Shown: piece after piece, positions 8,138 to 16,853 of the stretch
How the letters are laid out: the number at the start of each line of letters is the position of its first letter
Numbering within the stretch: position 1 is the stretch's first letter
From: JAVBMJ01 sp031551275
GTDB lineage: Bacteria; Bacteroidota; Bacteroidia; Bacteroidales; Rikenellaceae
DNA length: 64,000 nucleotides
Assembly (NCBI GenBank): GCA_031551275.1
Contig: JAVBNX010000007.1
Coordinates: 468,887-532,886 of the forward strand
Reading direction: 5' to 3'
Program-made: the position numbers and the translations under genes
The notes under the pieces: model-generated
Told to the model about the DNA's origin: nothing
The model's database searches: none
Seen by the model: the letters and a program-made list of their open reading frames with translations, nothing else

Positions 8138-11059
8138 TCAGTTGGTTTTGGCAGGTTTGACCGTGCCGTCGGGGCGCAGGTCGGAGGGTTTGATGGTCTG
8201 TACCTTGCCTCCGTTGAGCTGGGCGGGGGACTTGACTTTGGCGGGGGCGGTCATGTTGTTGAAGCGGTAAAAGAGGCGGGCCATCACGTAGCGGCCCAGG
8301 GTGTTGGCGTGCACGTCCTCGATGTAGTTGTTCCTCACGTAGTGGAAGATGTTTTTGTTGCGGTCCAGCAGGTCGTAGGCCGTGATCCTGAACTCGGCGT
8401 TCTGCTTTTTGAGGAATTTCTTGCCCAGCCCCGCGTCGATGAGGAAGTACTGCATCGAGGTGTCCGAGGTGGAGGTGGTCGTGTAGTAGCGCCAGGTAAG
8501 CAGGGTATTGAAGACGATGCCCCCCGGGAAGATGATGTTCATCGAGTAGTAGAGGTTCTGGTTGAGGTAGCTCACGTCGAACTTGTCCGAGTTGCGGGTG
8601 TAGTTGAAGGCCGTGTTGGAGTAGAAGTTGAAATCGACGTTGCGCGAGATGTTGCTCGTGATCCCCGCACGGAAAGACCCGGAGTTGATGTTGGCGAAGT
8701 TGTGCACGCCGCCGTAGATCGACGGGGTGCGGATGTGGTTGTAGGCCAGCGTGAGGTTGATGTTGCTGCGGATGGGGGCCAGCTTGAAGCTGTATGTGCC
8801 CGAGGTGCGCAGCGAGTAATAGCCGTTCAGGTTGGTGTATTTGTGCAGGAAGATCCCCTGGTTTTCGGCGAGGTAGCCCTTGCCCACGGTGTCGGCGGCC
8901 TGCGGGTTGGCGTAAACGACCGTGTCGATGGGCAGCGACTCGGTAATCGAGGCGATGAAGTTCTCCGTGTTGGAGAAACTCAGCGTATAGGTAAAGTTGG
9001 TCGAGCGTTGCACGTTGGTCGCGTTGTAGAAGACGGTAAGCCTGTTCTCGTAGCCCTGCCTGAGGTTGGGATTGCCCACCACCCAGTTGTTGGGCGAGGA
9101 GTCGTTCAGCACATTCTGCATGTTGTTGATGTTGGGCAGTATGCTGCGGCCCTTGAATTGAACGCGAAGATAGCGTTTTTTTTCGATAGAATACTTCAAC
9201 GAGAAATTCGGCGCCACATCGTCGAAGCTCAAACGCGTGGAGACCACATTGGGCTCGAACTCGTCCCGGGCCTGGTCGGTGCGGGTAAAGTCGACCCCCG
9301 CGCTCAGGGTAAGTTTCTTTTTGTAAAGCGAGTAGCCCAGGCCCGCCCCGTAGGTGTTGTAGGCTCGGTCGAAGACGCTGCAAAGCATGGTTTCCTTTTC
9401 GCTGTACAGGCCGGTAAGCCTATCCAGCTTGTTGCTCTGCTTATCCGTGCTGCCCCACTCGCGGCCCGCGATGCCCGAGAGGATTACCCGGTGGTATTTT
9501 TTGAAAGGCTCGGAGTAGGAGAGCCTCAGGCGGAGCCGGTTGTTGTCGACGGATTGGTCGACCAGGCGGTTGGTCGGCTTCTCGACGGGGTTCCAGACCT
9601 CGTTTTTGTAGTTGTCGCGGTATTCGTCGATGCGGTAGGTGTCGTTGCTGCGGTTGGAGAGCAGGTAGTAGAGGCTCGCGGAGAGGGAGCGGCCCTTTTT
9701 CTCGAAGCGGTGGCTCCACGAGGCGTTCCCCGAGATCGAGTAGGACGATTCGCGGGCAGGGTTGCCGGTCTTGCTGCGCGTCAGAGAGTCGACCGGATCG
9801 CTCCCCGTCAGGCCTTGAAGGGTCAGGCTTTCGAAGCGCTGGGTCATGTCGTAGCTTTGCAGGCGGATGTCGGGCTCGATGATGAGCCGATCCTTCGGCG
9901 AGAGCTGCTGTTCCCAGCGGAAATTGATGCGGTGGTTGTATTGCGTTTTGTCGATTACCCCCTCGGTGGTCACGCGCTTGCTCTGGAAATTGCCCCGCGG
10001 GTCGGGGTAGTAGTTCGATTCGCTGCTGCGGGTGGTGTGGTTGTCGTAGTAGTCGAAGAAGTAGCTCCCCGAAAAACGCGTCGTCTTCGAGTCGTGGGAG
10101 TAGTTGATCCCCGCGGCGGCCACCTGCTGGATGCCCTGGAGCTGGTTTTTGAGGTTGCCGTTATCGTCCACGTCGCTCTCGCCGGCCATGTTGTTCTCGC
10201 CGAACTTGGCCGTGTTCACGTTGTTGACCAGCCCGGTAAGCGTCAAACGGTTTTTATCGGTAAAGTGGGAGTAGTTGCCCCCGGCCAGGTAGCGTTCGGC
10301 GTTGGGGGAGTCGATGTCCACGCCCCCGGCGGCCTCGGCCTTGAGCATGGTCGAGGTCTTGTTCTTGCCCTTGGTAACGATGTTGATCGCCTTGCTCGTG
10401 TTGCCGTCGTCGTAGCCCGTCAGCTTGGCCATGTCGTCCAGCTCGTTGAAGAGCTGGATGCTCTCGATCGCGTCGGCCGGCAGGTTCTTCAGAGCTGCCA
10501 TCGGGTCGGTGCCGAAAAAGAGCTTGCCGTCGACGTAGATCTTCCTGACCGGTTCGCCCTGCGCCTCGATCTTATTGTTGGTAATCACGATGCCGGGCAT
10601 CTTGGTAATCAGTTCGTCGGCGTCGGCATCCGGGTTGGTCTTGAAGGCCTCGGCGTTGAACTGGGTCGTGTCGCCCTTCTGGATGGCCATCGGGGCCTCG
10701 GCCTTGATGACCACCGCGTCGATCTGGTTGGGGGTCTCGTCGAGCAGGATCTCGCCCAGGTCGGTTTTCGTGCCCGGGGATGGGATGGTAAAGGCAACCT
10801 TCAGGGTGTGGTAGCCCATAAAGAAGACCGACAGCGTGTCGGTGCGGTGGGGCAGCCCCGAGAGGGTGAATTTTCCGTCGGCGCCCGTCATCGCGTTGGG
10901 CTTGCCGTTAACGCCCACGTAAACCGTGGCACCCGGCATGGCCTCCCCGTCTTCCGAGGAAAGGACACGCCCTGTGACGGTCAAAGCCTGCCCAGAGGCC
11001 GCAAGGGCCGTGAACAGCGCGAGGGTTAGGAGAAGATGTACGCGCACGGAAAAACTCAT
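8138..11059 (-). CDS. TonB-dependent-receptor-like outer membrane protein with carboxypeptidase-regulatory-like domain
   Basis: The 973-residue protein starts at the ATG at 11059 (MSFSVRVHLLLTLALF); a longer frame upstream has no signal peptide and overlaps the divergent promoter. After the signal peptide comes a carboxypeptidase-D-regulatory-like domain (about 26-105: VTGRVLSSEDGEAMPGATV). A plug-like region (about 120-240) holds IYVDGKLFFGTDPM. A long outer-membrane barrel of the OMP_b-brl_3 type then runs to the C-terminus. No SusD partner is nearby, so the ligand is unknown. Confidence 0.9.
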   Translation of the reverse strand: MSFSVRVHLLLTLALFTALAASGQALTVTGRVLSSEDGEAMPGATVYVGVNGKPNAMTGADGKFTLSGLPHRTDTLSVFFMGYHTLKVAFTIPSPGTKTDLGEILLDETPNQIDAVVIKAEAPMAIQKGDTTQFNAEAFKTNPDADADELITKMPGIVITNNKIEAQGEPVRKIYVDGKLFFGTDPMAALKNLPADAIESIQLFNELDDMAKLTGYDDGNTSKAINIVTKGKNKTSTMLKAEAAGGVDIDSPNAERYLAGGNYSHFTDKNRLTLTGLVNNVNTAKFGENNMAGESDVDDNGNLKNQLQGIQQVAAAGINYSHDSKTTRFSGSYFFDYYDNHTTRSSESNYYPDPRGNFQSKRVTTEGVIDKTQYNHRINFRWEQQLSPKDRLIIEPDIRLQSYDMTQRFESLTLQGLTGSDPVDSLTRSKTGNPARESSYSISGNASWSHRFEKKGRSLSASLYYLLSNRSNDTYRIDEYRDNYKNEVWNPVEKPTNRLVDQSVDNNRLRLRLSYSEPFKKYHRVILSGIAGREWGSTDKQSNKLDRLTGLYSEKETMLCSVFDRAYNTYGAGLGYSLYKKKLTLSAGVDFTRTDQARDEFEPNVVSTRLSFDDVAPNFSLKYSIEKKRYLRVQFKGRSILPNINNMQNVLNDSSPNNWVVGNPNLRQGYENRLTVFYNATNVQRSTNFTYTLSFSNTENFIASITESLPIDTVVYANPQAADTVGKGYLAENQGIFLHKYTNLNGYYSLRTSGTYSFKLAPIRSNINLTLAYNHIRTPSIYGGVHNFANINSGSFRAGITSNISRNVDFNFYSNTAFNYTRNSDKFDVSYLNQNLYYSMNIIFPGGIVFNTLLTWRYYTTTSTSDTSMQYFLIDAGLGKKFLKKQNAEFRITAYDLLDRNKNIFHYVRNNYIEDVHANTLGRYVMARLFYRFNNMTAPAKVKSPAQLNGGKVQTIKPSDLRPDGTVKPAKTN

Positions 11060-11065
11060 CGGCAA

Positions 11066-11073
11066 CAAATATA
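11066..11073 (-). promoter_or_regulatory. -7 element of the receptor-ruvB-OMP operon
   Basis: The minus strand reads TATATTTG, a full TAnnTTTG match. Its last base is only 6 nt before the ATG at 11059, so the transcript would have almost no leader. Confidence 0.7.
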
Positions 11074-11083
11074 CGATTTTCCA

Positions 11084-11114
11084 TTGGCGGAGAGGCGAAA
11101 TATTCTTATTTTTG
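11084..11114 (+). promoter_or_regulatory. Promoter of the HisKA_3/NarL two-component operon
   Basis: A -33 TTG (11084-11086) and a -7 TATTTTTG (11107-11114) are 20 bp apart, and the ATG follows at 11133. It diverges from the receptor promoter, with the two -7 elements 33 bp apart. Confidence 0.75.
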
Positions 11115-11132
11115 TACTCTAATCTTTCGGCC

Positions 11133-12089
11133 ATGGTACTAAAAGTCCTTATCATAACCTCCATCATCCTGCAGATCTTCGCCACGGTGGCGGCTTGGAG
11201 CCTGATCCGCAAGACGAAGTACAACTCGGCGTGGATACTCTTCTCGATCGCCTTCGTGCTACTCTCGCTGGTCCGGGTCGGGGAGTACATCCAGGTAACG
11301 GGGGATATAGACCTTCAATTGCCGCCCGATTTCTTTGTCTGGCTGGGGGTGGTTACCTCGCTCTGCATGGCGGTCGGGGTGTTGTACGTCAACAAGCTGT
11401 TCAACTACATCAACCGGCTGGACAAGCAGCGCAGGCTGACCGAAAAGCGCATCCTCAACACCGTGCTCTTTACCGAGGAGAAGGAGCGCATGAGGTTTGC
11501 CAAGGAGCTGCACGACGGGTTGGGCCCCCTGCTCTCGTCGGCCAAGATGTCGCTCTCGGCCCTGCCCCGGACCGAGCGCGGGGAGCAGGAGAGGAAGATC
11601 CTCGAAAACACCGCCTACGTGGTCGAGGAGGCCATCCGGTCGCTACGGGAGATATCCAACAACCTGAGCCCCCACATCCTCAACGACTTCGGACTGGTAA
11701 AAGGGGTCTCCAACTTTATCAACAAGGCGACGGGGCTGGAGGGCATCAAGATCGATTTTACCACCGACCTGAGGGCCGAGCGGTTCGATACCGACGTGGA
11801 AGTGATCCTCTATCGGGTAATCTGCGAGCTGATAAACAACAGCATCAAGCATGCGCAGTGTACGGGCATCTCGCTCAGCCTGGAGAAGAAAGACAACGCC
11901 CTGCTGCTCGATTACAGCGACAACGGGCGCGGGTTCAACCCCGAAGCGGTCATGGATACCGGCATGGGGCTGGCCAACATCGCCTCGCGCATCGCCTCGT
12001 TGAAAGGCGAGTGCGAGATCCGAAGCGAGCACATGAAGGGCATGAACGCGCGCATACGCGTCGAGCTGAACCCGCAGGCCATAGGGTAG
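11133..12089 (+). CDS. Membrane sensor histidine kinase, HisKA_3 type
   Basis: The start is the ATG at 11133 (MVLKVLIITSIIL), because upstream in-frame sequence overlaps the promoter. Three hydrophobic segments (about 4-26, 34-52, 68-87) give a compact membrane sensor without a large outer domain. The DHp helix carries FAKELHDGLGPLLSS with the phospho-acceptor His127. The HATPase domain has the N-box ELINNSIKHA and G-boxes DNGRGF and GMGLANI. The partner regulator follows after 3 bp. Confidence 0.92.
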   Translation: MVLKVLIITSIILQIFATVAAWSLIRKTKYNSAWILFSIAFVLLSLVRVGEYIQVTGDIDLQLPPDFFVWLGVVTSLCMAVGVLYVNKLFNYINRLDKQRRLTEKRILNTVLFTEEKERMRFAKELHDGLGPLLSSAKMSLSALPRTERGEQERKILENTAYVVEEAIRSLREISNNLSPHILNDFGLVKGVSNFINKATGLEGIKIDFTTDLRAERFDTDVEVILYRVICELINNSIKHAQCTGISLSLEKKDNALLLDYSDNGRGFNPEAVMDTGMGLANIASRIASLKGECEIRSEHMKGMNARIRVELNPQAIG

Positions 12090-12092
12090 CCT

Positions 12093-12725
12093 ATGTACGA
12101 CATCATCATAGTCGACGATCACGCCCTGTTCCGCAGCGGATTGAAGGGTCTGCTGGAGGCGGACGGGGGGTTCCGCATCGTGGGCGAGGCGGGCAACGGG
12201 GCCGAATTCCTGGCCATGCTGCCGCCGGAGAGTCCCGCCGTGGTGTTGATGGACCTCGATATGCCCCAGTTAGGGGGCGAGCAGGCGACCGCCAAGGCGC
12301 TGGCCATCGACCCGTGCATGAAGATCATCACCCTGTCGATGCACGGCCAGCAGGAATATTACTTCCGTATGGTCGGGCTCGGGGTAAAGGGTTTTTTGTT
12401 GAAGAACTCGGAGATCGCCGAGGTGAAAATGGCGATCAAAACGGTAGCCGACGGCGGGACCTACTTCTCGCAGGAGCTGTTGCGCGACCTGGTCGGCAAC
12501 CTGCGCCCCGGCGCAGAAGAGCCTGTGGGTCAATTGTCGGAGCGCGAGAAAGAGGTGCTCGTACTGATCTGCCAGGGCCGTTCCAACATCGAGATCGCCG
12601 AAAAACTATTCATCTCCAAGCGCACCGTCGAGAACCACCGCGCCAGCATCCTGGACAAGACCGGCACCGCCAACACCGCCAACCTGGTGGTCTACGCCAT
12701 CAAAAACGGGTTGGTGGAGTTATAG
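12093..12725 (+). CDS. NarL/FixJ-family response regulator
   Basis: This is a 210-residue cytoplasmic DNA-binding regulator. The receiver domain (1-120) has the acidic pair at Asp8/Asp9, phospho-acceptor Asp54 in VLMDLDMP, and the K in FLLKNSE. The LuxR-type helix-turn-helix (about 145-205) reads LSEREKEVLVLICQGRSNIEIA, then SKRTVENHRASI. It is expected to be phosphorylated by the kinase encoded 3 bp upstream. A family B palindrome begins 29 bp after its stop. Confidence 0.94.
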   Translation: MYDIIIVDDHALFRSGLKGLLEADGGFRIVGEAGNGAEFLAMLPPESPAVVLMDLDMPQLGGEQATAKALAIDPCMKIITLSMHGQQEYYFRMVGLGVKGFLLKNSEIAEVKMAIKTVADGGTYFSQELLRDLVGNLRPGAEEPVGQLSEREKEVLVLICQGRSNIEIAEKLFISKRTVENHRASILDKTGTANTANLVVYAIKNGLVEL

Positions 12726-12754
12726 GGGGTGAGCGGGGCCCCCCTTTGACCGTA

Positions 12755-12875
12755 GCTGCGCGTATAGCACGGCATCTTTGAACGATCCTTCAGCTTCCAA
12801 ATCCTCACGTACAAAAGTACGCTGCGGTTTGAAAGACTGAAGGATCGTCCAAACCTGCCGCACTCTCCGCACAGC
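12755..12875. repeat. Dispersed palindromic repeat family B, copy 1
   Basis: This 121-bp imperfect inverted repeat runs from GCTGCGC to GCACAGC. The inner arms ACGATCCTTCAG and CTGAAGGATCGT are perfect complements, and the tip is CCTCACGTAC-aaaa-GTACGCTGCGG. Compared with copies at 25810-25931 and 59106-59227, the ends and tip are conserved. The middle arms are different in sequence yet still complementary. It lies just downstream of the response regulator stop codon. There is no T-run, so it is not a plain intrinsic terminator. Confidence 0.85.
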
Positions 12876-12918
12876 GCCCCCCGGGACCGACGCGAATCCA
12901 AGAATAATTGAGGCTTTT

Positions 12919-13095
12919 GCACGGCCCATCCGTCACTCTTTGCTGCCCAACTGCCAGGTGTTACCAGAGCGGGAGCGGCAGCACCTTATATCCCTCTCTC
13001 CCCTGCGGTTAGGGGAGAGAGATGGAGAGAGGGGTGATCGGAAACGGCGTGCGTTTGAGAGCAAAGCGAATCACACGCAAGCTTCGCGTCAATTC
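12919..13095. repeat. Dispersed repeat family A, copy 2
   Basis: Nearly full-length match to the copy at 549-726, in the same orientation. The central hairpin here is CTCTCTCCCCT (12994-13004) with AGGGGAGAGAG (13011... loop 13005-13010; arm to 13021), an 11-bp perfect stem around GCGGTT. A mirrored purine tract follows at 13024-13034. The arm sequence differs from copy 1, and both arms and the third tract changed together. It sits 43 bp from family B copy 1, so the intergenic region is mostly made of two unrelated repeats. Confidence 0.85.
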
Positions 13096-13131
13096 CTGAA
13101 ATGCGTTTAGTGCAAGAGGCCCGGCGGGCAC

Positions 13132-13158
13132 AAAAAAAGCCTGCCGATACCGGCAGGC
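13132..13158 (-). terminator. Intrinsic terminator of rpoD
   Basis: On the minus strand GCCTGCCG and CGGCAGGC form an 8-bp stem with a 4-nt loop, followed by seven T. It is 21 bp after the stop codon of the sigma factor gene. Confidence 0.9.
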
Positions 13159-13179
13159 CTTCCTTATGCATGTGGCAAA

Positions 13180-14040
13180 TTACCCGAGATAAGACTTGAG
13201 CAGTTTACTCCGCGAGCTATGCCGCAACCTCCGGATCGCCTTCTCCTTGATCTGCCGCACCCGCTCGCGTGTCAGCCCGAACTTCTCGCCGATCTCCTCC
13301 AAAGTCATCTCCGAACACCCGATCCCGAAGAAATACTTGATAATATCCTTCTCGCGGTCGGTCAAAGTCCCCAAAGCCCGCTCGACCTCCGTCCCGAGCG
13401 ACTCATTGATCAGGCTCCTATCCGCGTTAGGCGAGTCGTTATTGACCAATACATCCAGCAAACTGTTGTCCTCCCCATCCGCGAAAGGAGCGTCCACCGA
13501 GACATGGCGGCCCGAGATCCTCAGCGTATCGGTAACCTTCTCCTTGGGCAGGTCCAAAGCGGTAGCCAGCTCCTCGGGCGAGGGGGCGCGCTCGTACTCC
13601 TGCTCGAAGCGGGCGAAGGCTTTGTTGATCTTGTTGAGCGAGCCGACCTGGTTCAAAGGCAGGCGCACGATCCGCGACTGCTCGGCCAGGGCCTGGAGGA
13701 TCGATTGGCGGATCCACCAGACGGCGTAAGAGATGAATTTGAAACCACGCGTCTCATCGAACTTCTCGGCGGCCTTGATAAGCCCCAGGTTGCCCTCGTT
13801 GATCAAATCGGGAAGGCTAAGTCCCTGGTTCTGGTATTGTTTGGCGACCGATACCACGAAGCGGAGGTTGGCCTTGGTCAGCTTTTCGAGGGCCTCCTGG
13901 TCTCCCTTCTTGATGCGCTGGGCGAGTTCCACCTCCTCTTCGACCGTGATCAGGTCCTCTTTGCCGATCTCCTGGAGGTACTTGTCCAACGACGCGCTCT
14001 CGCGGTTGGTAATCGATTTTGTGATCTTTAGTTGTCTCAT
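13180..14040 (-). CDS. rpoD: Primary RNA polymerase sigma factor (RpoD, Bacteroidetes short form)
   Basis: The 286-residue protein lacks region 1.1, as in Bacteroidetes primary sigma factors. Region 1.2 is SLDKYLQEIGKEDLIT. Region 2 includes LPDLINEGNLGLIKAAEKFD and FISYAVWWIRQSI. Region 3 follows at about residues 130-205. Region 4 includes LTLEEIGEKFGLTRERVRQIK-like sequence (MTLEEIGEKFGLTRERVRQI). This factor is expected to read the TAnnTTTG promoters found throughout the window. It is a single gene with its own terminator. Confidence 0.95.
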   Translation of the reverse strand: MRQLKITKSITNRESASLDKYLQEIGKEDLITVEEEVELAQRIKKGDQEALEKLTKANLRFVVSVAKQYQNQGLSLPDLINEGNLGLIKAAEKFDETRGFKFISYAVWWIRQSILQALAEQSRIVRLPLNQVGSLNKINKAFARFEQEYERAPSPEELATALDLPKEKVTDTLRISGRHVSVDAPFADGEDNSLLDVLVNNDSPNADRSLINESLGTEVERALGTLTDREKDIIKYFFGIGCSEMTLEEIGEKFGLTRERVRQIKEKAIRRLRHSSRSKLLKSYLG

Positions 14041-14054
14041 CTTAAGTTTTCAGA

Positions 14055-14089
14055 CACGTAACCCCCGATTTGCCACCGGGGGTTACGTG
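14055..14089. other. Strong stem-loop between degP-like gene and rpoD
   Basis: CACGTAACCCCCG (14055-14067) and CGGGGGTTACGTG (14077-14089) form a perfect 13-bp stem with a 9-nt loop. There is no T-run on either strand. It lies after the protease gene stop and just before the rpoD start, both on the minus strand. It may be a terminator-like or RNA-stabilising structure, or an operator. Confidence 0.6.
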
Positions 14090-14124
14090 GGGTTATCGTT
14101 TTGCGCTTGCGCGCCTTTGTTTCA

Positions 14125-15609
14125 TTACTGGACCAGCGAGTAGCTCGCCGCCCTGCCGTCGGGGTAAACCCCGTCGATGGAGGTAATCTTCTCGGTAATC
14201 TTGCTCAGGTCGGAGATCGAGCGGATCGACCTTTCGTTGATCTGGGTAATCACGTAGCCCTGCCTTACCCTTGCCTTGGCCAGGATGCCGCCCGGGTTGA
14301 CGCCCACCACGACGATGCCGCCGTCGATCTTCAACTCCTTCTTAGCCTTGTCGCTTACCTCGGCGAATTTGCCGCCCAAAGCCTCGGTCGCGTCGACCCA
14401 ATCCTTGGAGACCAATTCGGCCTTACCAGTCCTATTACGCAAGACGACCTCAAATTGTTTCACTTGGCCGTCCCTTTTTACGGTAACGTCGACTTTATCG
14501 CCCGGGCGGTGCTTGGCGACCAGCTCCAGAAGGGTGGCCGAGGCGTCGATGTCGGTGTTGTCGATGCGCGTGATCACGTCGCCCTTTTTGATGCCGGCGG
14601 CCTTGGCGGCACCGTCATCCTCGACGGCGGCCACGTAGACGCCGCCCGTCTCTTTGATGCCCGTTTCCTCGCCCATCTGCTCGATGAACTGATCGTCGAC
14701 CTCACGGAACTGGATGCCCAGCATGGCGCGCTGGACCACGCCGTATTGTTTCAAGTCGGCGACCACCTTGCTGACGATCGAGACCGGTACGGCAAACGAA
14801 TAGCCCGCGTAGCTCCCCGTGGGGGATTTGATCACGGTGTTGATGCCGACCAGCTCGCCCTTCACGTTGATCAGCGCGCCCCCGCTGTTGCCGGGATTGA
14901 CGGCCGCGTCGGTCTGGATGAACGATTCGACCCGGTAAGAGCCGGGGATCACGTCCAGGTTGCGGGCCTTGGCGCTCACGATGCCCGCCGTGACGGTCGA
15001 GCGCAAATCGTAGGGACTGCCGATGGCAAGCACCCACTCGCCTAGGCGCAGAGCGTCGCTGTCGCCGAAGGGCAGCGTGGGCAGGTCTTGGGCGTCGATC
15101 TTGATCAGGGCGATGTCGCTGGCCGGATCGGTGCCGATCAGCTTGGCCTGGTAGGTTTTGCGGTTCTCGAGGGTGACCTTGATCTTGGAGGCGTTCTCGA
15201 TCACGTGGTTGTTGGTCACGATGTAGCCGTCGGGGCTGATGATAACGCCCGAACCGCCCGATTTACGCTCCCGGGGGGATTGGTCCTGCCAGCCGCCCGA
15301 CTCCTCCTGGGGAAGGCCGAAAAAGTCGAAGAAGGGGTTGTAGCCGCCCCGGCTCTGGGTGCGCGCCTTTTGCTCCTCGGTCTTTTCGATGTTCACGACC
15401 GCCTTCACGGCGTTCTCGGCCGCGTAGGTCAAATCGGGGTAGTTATCCCGCTCGTAGGAGGTAAAGTGGTTGGCGGTATTGCCCAGGGCGTACGATTCCG
15501 CCCGGTTCTGGGACCGGGGAGCGAAACGGGATGAAACGATCCATGAGGTTGCACCGGCTGCCAGGATGGATGCGGCGGCGACGGTGAGAAAAAACGGTGT
15601 CCTTTTCAT
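14125..15609 (-). CDS. degP: Periplasmic serine protease DegP/HtrA (Do family)
   Basis: This 494-residue protease/chaperone has an N-terminal hydrophobic export segment (residues 7-27). The trypsin-like domain shows the full triad: His135 in VTNNHV, Asp165 in ASDIALI and Ser242 in NPGNSGGALIN. Two PDZ-like regions follow (about 300-390 and 405-494), as in Do-type proteins. It acts in envelope protein quality control. It precedes rpoD on the same strand with the 14055-14089 stem-loop between them. Confidence 0.95.
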   Translation of the reverse strand: MKRTPFFLTVAAASILAAGATSWIVSSRFAPRSQNRAESYALGNTANHFTSYERDNYPDLTYAAENAVKAVVNIEKTEEQKARTQSRGGYNPFFDFFGLPQEESGGWQDQSPRERKSGGSGVIISPDGYIVTNNHVIENASKIKVTLENRKTYQAKLIGTDPASDIALIKIDAQDLPTLPFGDSDALRLGEWVLAIGSPYDLRSTVTAGIVSAKARNLDVIPGSYRVESFIQTDAAVNPGNSGGALINVKGELVGINTVIKSPTGSYAGYSFAVPVSIVSKVVADLKQYGVVQRAMLGIQFREVDDQFIEQMGEETGIKETGGVYVAAVEDDGAAKAAGIKKGDVITRIDNTDIDASATLLELVAKHRPGDKVDVTVKRDGQVKQFEVVLRNRTGKAELVSKDWVDATEALGGKFAEVSDKAKKELKIDGGIVVVGVNPGGILAKARVRQGYVITQINERSIRSISDLSKITEKITSIDGVYPDGRAASYSLVQ

Positions 15610-15696
15610 AGAAAACGAATTTAGAAGTTAATTATAAAAAGGTAGTTTTTATATCATGCGCTGTGTGCTTGGTTTGGATTAACGGCTCGGCAATAC

Positions 15697-15716
15697 CCCC
15701 GGAGGTGGGTCCGGGG
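15697..15716. other. Stem-loop in the thioredoxin-degP gap
   Basis: CCCCGGA (15697-15703) and TCCGGGG (15710-15716) pair around a 6-nt loop, in the 136-bp gap between the thioredoxin-like gene and degP. No T-run follows on the minus strand, so termination is only possible. No convincing TAnnTTTG element was found for degP; the nearest is TACCTTTT around 15637-15645. Confidence 0.4.
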
Positions 15717-15745
15717 CTATAAAGGTAAACGTGAAAGGCTTGGTT

Positions 15746-16168
15746 TTATTGCTTTTGATCGACCACTTTTTTGATCGCGGCGATAAAAGCGTCGGCGTCG
15801 GAGCCCCCGGCGTGACGGCCGACCTCGTTGCCGTTCTTATCGAAGACGATATAGGTCGGGATGGAGCTGACGCCGTATTTGGCGGCCAGGGTCCTGCCCT
15901 CGCCCTTGTCGACGTCGAGTTTGGCGTTGACGAAGGTGGCGTTGAAATAGTCGCCCACCTTCTTCTGCGGGAAGACCTGCGAGGCCATCATCTTGCAGGG
16001 CGGGCACCACGAGGCGTAAAAATCGATAAAGACCAGCTTGTTTTGCTCTTTGGCCTTGGCTATCAGTTCTTGGAATGTGGCGTCCTCGAATTGGATGCCG
16101 GTGGTTTGCTGGGCGCGGGCGCAGGTAATACCTGCCAGGGCGACGGCTATGAGAAGAAGTTGTTTCAT
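15746..16168 (-). CDS. Exported thioredoxin-like protein
   Basis: The start is the ATG at 16168 (MKQLLLIAVALAG), giving 140 residues with a signal peptide; an in-frame extension to 16255 overlaps the promoter and upstream terminator. The thioredoxin fold carries FYASWCPPCKMM, with redox Cys55 and Cys58, and the cis-Pro loop VSSIPTYIVF. The CPPC motif fits DsbE/TlpA-like or periplasmic Trx-like proteins. It probably handles periplasmic disulfides or cytochrome maturation; no partner is nearby. Confidence 0.88.
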   Translation of the reverse strand: MKQLLLIAVALAGITCARAQQTTGIQFEDATFQELIAKAKEQNKLVFIDFYASWCPPCKMMASQVFPQKKVGDYFNATFVNAKLDVDKGEGRTLAAKYGVSSIPTYIVFDKNGNEVGRHAGGSDADAFIAAIKKVVDQKQ

Positions 16169-16194
16169 GGCGTTTTGTTTTTCAAATAACGGGC

Positions 16195-16225
16195 CAAAGA
16201 TAGTGAATATTTTTGCAGACGGCAA
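16195..16225 (-). promoter_or_regulatory. Promoter of the thioredoxin-like gene
   Basis: On the minus strand a -33 TTG (16223-16225) and a -7 TATCTTTG (16195-16202) are 20 bp apart. The -33 overlaps the T-run of the upstream terminator at 16224-16249, so termination and initiation signals are nested. Confidence 0.75.
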
Positions 16226-16249
16226 AAAGGCAGCCTTGCGGGCTGCCTT
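16224..16249 (-). terminator. Intrinsic terminator after the 16271 lipoprotein gene
   Basis: On the minus strand GGCAGCC and GGCTGCC form a 7-bp stem with a short loop, followed by TTTTT. It is 21 bp after the stop codon at 16271. Confidence 0.8.
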
Positions 16250-16270
16250 GAGCAACGGGTTTTGTTCGGG

Positions 16271-16741
16271 TTACTGTCTTGTGAGGACGACAGCTACCTT
16301 GACCGAATTGATGGTCACGCCGAATTCCTCTTCGATCTCCTCGATATCGCTGTCGTCGATCATTTCATCCTCGGGCGGACTAAGCCTGAGCGTTTTGCCG
16401 GAAATTTTCGCCTGCGTATTACCCCCTTCGCCGTCGACCATCGTGGTCAGGACATTGTTCGCGTAGGAGTATGTGCCGTTTACGCTTAGGCTTCCCAGGC
16501 TGACAGTGAAGGTGCCGTCGTCCAGGAAAGTCATGGTAATGCCGATGGAAAACATGCCGGCGTCTTCGTAAACTAAATCCTTGACCGCCTGTTTCGCTGC
16601 GGGGGAGTCCGGGGTGCAACTGGTAACCACTTCGACGTCGGTTATAGTCCATGCACCGACGATCGAATCGTCGTCGTCCTTGCCGCAGGACGATAATACC
16701 AAAAGGGCCGGGATGGCCAATAAAGTCAGTAGTTTTTTCAT
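16271..16741 (-). CDS. Small lipoprotein, lipocalin-like
   Basis: The start is the ATG at 16741 (MKKLLTLLAIP), giving 156 residues with lipobox LSSC (Cys19); an upstream in-frame Met is inside the promoter region. After an acidic linker KDDDDS comes IVGAWTITDVEV, then MTFLDDGTFTV and NGTYSYANNVLTT. This resembles the lipocalin-like domains common in Bacteroidales lipoproteins. The ligand is unknown. It has its own promoter and terminator. Confidence 0.78.
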   Translation of the reverse strand: MKKLLTLLAIPALLVLSSCGKDDDDSIVGAWTITDVEVVTSCTPDSPAAKQAVKDLVYEDAGMFSIGITMTFLDDGTFTVSLGSLSVNGTYSYANNVLTTMVDGEGGNTQAKISGKTLRLSPPEDEMIDDSDIEEIEEEFGVTINSVKVAVVLTRQ

Positions 16742-16765
16742 AGATGGGGAAAGTTTTAGTTTATA

Positions 16766-16773
16766 CAAAGATA
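16766..16773 (-). promoter_or_regulatory. -7 element of the lipocalin-like lipoprotein gene
   Basis: The minus strand reads TATCTTTG, 24 bp before the ATG at 16741. No -33 TTTG is seen at 19-21 bp. Confidence 0.6.
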
Positions 16774-16853
16774 AACCCAAAGGACTATGGATGAGCCCCC
16801 AAAAGTCCCAAAACAGGGAAAACCAAGAAATCGTAACAAAAAATTAATATTGG

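Noticed and set aside
8309..11029. A 906-residue plus-strand open frame opposite the receptor gene
   Set aside because: It is Val/Gly/Arg-rich, has no domain or start signals and mirrors the codon structure of the real gene; the same holds for long opposite frames at 31611-33551, 35735-36838 and 14101-15045.
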